A DNA stretch of 7,654 bases, taken from Desulfovibrionaceae bacterium. Its GTDB lineage: Bacteria > Desulfobacterota > Desulfovibrionia > Desulfovibrionales > Desulfovibrionaceae. Below the pieces are notes generated by a model. It had not been told where the DNA came from. It ran no database searches and worked only from the letters and a program-made list of their open reading frames with translations. A program made the position numbers and the translations under genes. This document shows, piece after piece, positions 6,478 through 7,654 of the stretch (position 1 is the first letter of the stretch; each line of letters starts with the position of its first letter). The stretch is taken from NCBI GenBank assembly GCA_017613475.1, contig JAGADT010000087.1, positions 1 through 7,654 of the forward strand, written 5' to 3'.

Positions 6478-7269
6478 TCACCTGAGCATGGACGACGTAA
6501 CCACATAATCCGCAACAAGCACGGCCACGCAGGATATGACCACCGCTGAGGTTGTGGCATTGGCCACGGCCTCAGGTCCCCTGCCGTCTTTCCTAAGGTG
6601 CGCGAAATAGCCCTGGCGGCAGCAGATCAGCGTCATGAGCAGGGCAAAGACCAGCGACTTGATAAAGCCTTCCCAGATGTCCGTAGCGGTCAGGGAGGCA
6701 GCAATGCGCCCAAAGTAAATGCCCTCGCCAATGCCCAAAAGCTGCACGCCTGTCAGGTAGCCGCCGAAAATGCCTACCACGTCAAAAATGGACGTCAGGA
6801 GGGGAAACACCAGCACAGCGGCCAAAAAGCGGGGAGCGACCAGATAGCCCATGCCAGGGATATCCATAACTTCCAGGGCGTCGATCTGGTCTGTAATGCG
6901 CATCACGCCTATTTCCGCCGTCATGGCCGATCCTGCGCGCCCGGCAAGCATAATGGCGGTGAGCACGGGGCCAAGCTCGCGCACCAGCGTTAAGGAAACA
7001 GCCGCGCCCAAAAAACCCGTTGAACCGAATTTCACGAGCACGTAATAGCCCTGGAGCCCAAGGACCATGCCCGTAAACAGACCGATCAGCACAATAACAA
7101 AAAGCGACTGCACGCCAATGGCGTACATTTGCCGGATAACCTTGGGCGCCATTTTGGGCGTTGTGAAGATATGCCGTATTCCATCCACAAAAAAGATGAA
7201 AAAGCTGCCCAGGGTATTCAGCAAAGACAGCGCCCAACTTCCCAGCCAGACCAAAACCTTCATCCGCAT
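6478..7269 (-). CDS. mlaE: MlaE, permease subunit of the phospholipid ABC transporter
   Basis: MlaE is the inner-membrane permease of the MlaFED complex and couples MlaF to the MlaD ring. The 263 residues match the family. It has an amphipathic N-terminal part, then several hydrophobic segments (about 52-72, 85-108, 146-176, 200-220, 238-258). The conserved cytoplasmic coupling region AGRAGSAMTAEIG followed by MRITDQIDALEVM lies at 109-135. The C-terminus (ATTSAVVISCVAVLVADYVVTS) is also typical. It opens the operon. Two starts are possible: ATG 7267-7269, and ATG 7261-7263 two codons later. AGAAGG (7273-7278) is only three bases from the first and nine from the second, so the second may be the true one. 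That ribosome site overlaps the arm of a small hairpin. Confidence 0.94.
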   Translation of the reverse strand: MRMKVLVWLGSWALSLLNTLGSFFIFFVDGIRHIFTTPKMAPKVIRQMYAIGVQSLFVIVLIGLFTGMVLGLQGYYVLVKFGSTGFLGAAVSLTLVRELGPVLTAIMLAGRAGSAMTAEIGVMRITDQIDALEVMDIPGMGYLVAPRFLAAVLVFPLLTSIFDVVGIFGGYLTGVQLLGIGEGIYFGRIAASLTATDIWEGFIKSLVFALLMTLICCRQGYFAHLRKDGRGPEAVANATTSAVVISCVAVLVADYVVTSSMLR

Positions 7270-7272
7270 ATA

Positions 7273-7290
7273 CCTTCTGCATCAGCAGAA
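7273..7290 (-). promoter_or_regulatory. Hairpin overlapping the mlaE ribosome binding site
   Basis: On the minus strand TTCTGC (7285-7290) and GCAGAA (7275-7280) form a perfect six-pair stem with the loop TGAT. The Shine-Dalgarno sequence AGAAGG (7273-7278) shares four bases with the 3' arm, so folding would partly hide it. The stem is short and its effect on translation is an inference. Confidence 0.4.
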
Positions 7291-7295
7291 ATTGT

Positions 7296-7343
7296 GGGGC
7301 ACTGCCCCTTTTATGCTGCATTGCGGGCGGCAATGCCGCTTTT
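7296..7343. promoter_or_regulatory. Two tandem 13-bp palindromes upstream of mlaE (operator candidate)
   Basis: Plus-strand GGGGCA-C-TGCCCC (7296-7308) and GCGGCA-A-TGCCGC (7327-7339) are both perfect palindromes around one base, and each is followed at once by TTTT. The 17-base units agree at 14 positions. Two of the three differences are a paired swap that keeps the symmetry. Their centres are 31 bp apart, close to three helical turns, so dimers would bind the same face. A second repeat, GCATTGC/GCAATGC (7318-7324 with 7330-7336), overlaps the distal site. Read as RNA on the plus strand, each would be a small hairpin plus T-tract, but no plus-strand gene needs one. Confidence 0.45.
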
Positions 7344-7391
7344 CTCTCCCTCAGCCATGGGCTTTGGAAGAACTCCGGCTGCCTGCAATTG

Positions 7392-7411
7392 AATAAACGC
7401 CGCAGCGCGGC
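7392..7411 (-). terminator. Weak terminator-like hairpin after the SPOR-like gene
   Basis: Directly after the stop codon the minus strand reads GCCGC-GCT-GCGGC (7399-7411), then GTTTATT. The stem is five pairs and the T-tract is interrupted, so any termination would be partial. Some readthrough into the mla operon is possible. Confidence 0.35.
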
Positions 7412-7654
7412 CTACCGTGCGGCAGGGGTCTTGGCCGGCTTTTTGGCGGGCTGAGGCGCGCTTTTGGGAGCAGGCCTAGCTGACGGCACGGCAGGCTTTG
7501 CCGCCGGCGCACCTACTGGTCTGCGCGACATGATGGCATCCCTCACGCCCACCTGCGCGAGCTTGCTCTTGATTTCTGCGCCCAGGGTTTCGCCGCCCCT
7601 TGCCGAAACCTGCACACGATATATGCCGCCCTTCTGGCCTTTCCCGCCCACAAG
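7412..7654 (-). CDS. C-terminal part of a protein with a SPOR-like segment and basic Ala/Pro/Lys tail
   Basis: Eighty codons are visible before the TAG at 7412-7414. The reading frame is open through the right edge (CTT, then GTG at 7649-7651), so this is a fragment and the GTG need not be a start. The first half, YRVQVSARGGETLGAEIKSKLAQVGV, has the beta-helix pattern of a SPOR domain, a periplasmic module that binds glycan strands stripped of stem peptides at division sites. The match is partial and by eye. After RDAIMSRRP comes a low-complexity tail of about 34 residues of Ala, Pro, Lys and Ser, with PAKKPAKTPAAR at the end. SPOR domains usually lie at the extreme C-terminus, so a tail beyond it is unusual. 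The gene is upstream of mlaE and separated by 142 bp. Function beyond this is unknown. Confidence 0.6.
   Translation of the reverse strand, partial: LVGGKGQKGGIYRVQVSARGGETLGAEIKSKLAQVGVRDAIMSRRPVGAPAAKPAVPSARPAPKSAPQPAKKPAKTPAAR

Noticed and set aside
6437..6481. GTG start of mlaF overlapping the mlaE stop (GTGA)
   Set aside because: The overlap is attractive for coupling, but it has no ribosome site and adds 14 residues unlike the family; the downstream ATG has a G-rich ribosome site.
7296..7312. Plus-strand intrinsic terminators (hairpin plus TTTT at 7296-7312 and 7327-7343)
   Set aside because: Stems of five to six pairs with loops of one to three bases are poor RNA hairpins, and no plus-strand gene ends here; kept as an alternative to the operator reading.

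Overview
The window (GC-rich, roughly 55-60%) carries one strand of genes: every convincing gene reads on the minus strand. It looks like chromosomal DNA of a Gram-negative sulfate-reducer-type bacterium. The PriA N-terminus (VALLSPPYSTLTYA) and the GalU N-terminus (AGWGTRS.PASKNIPKEMLP) have the wording I associate with Desulfovibrio and relatives. An Mla outer-membrane lipid system confirms a diderm cell. The placement is by recognition of protein style, not by a search.

Layout, in the direction of transcription (right to left). (1) 7412-7654: the C-terminal end of a protein with a SPOR-like segment and a basic Ala/Pro/Lys tail, entering from the right edge. (2) 7270-7411: a 142-bp regulatory-looking gap packed with inverted repeats, including two tandem 13-bp palindromes about 31 bp apart. 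(3) 3396-7269: an mlaE-mlaF-mlaD-mlaC-mlaA operon. The genes overlap or nearly touch, except for a 172-bp gap between mlaF and mlaD. (4) 3008-3395: a 388-bp gap without a credible protein gene. Its middle (3121-3297) can fold into a long interrupted rod with an A/U-rich internal bubble and ends in a T-tract, so it is a candidate 6S-type RNA. (5) 2132-3007: galU, followed by a strong intrinsic terminator at 1985-2019. (6) 1-1945: priA, complete at its N-terminus and cut off by the left edge after 648 codons.

The operon forms one machine. MlaE (permease) and MlaF (ATPase) form the inner-membrane ABC core, MlaD is the membrane-anchored MCE ring protein, MlaC is the periplasmic lipid carrier, and MlaA is the outer-membrane lipoprotein. 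Together they move phospholipids between the membranes and keep the outer leaflet asymmetric. GalU supplies UDP-glucose for envelope polysaccharide and LPS, a related envelope theme. PriA restarts stalled replication forks and is unrelated in function. No mobile element, CRISPR array, tRNA or rRNA was seen. No wholly new protein system is evident. The most interesting parts are the non-coding segments.
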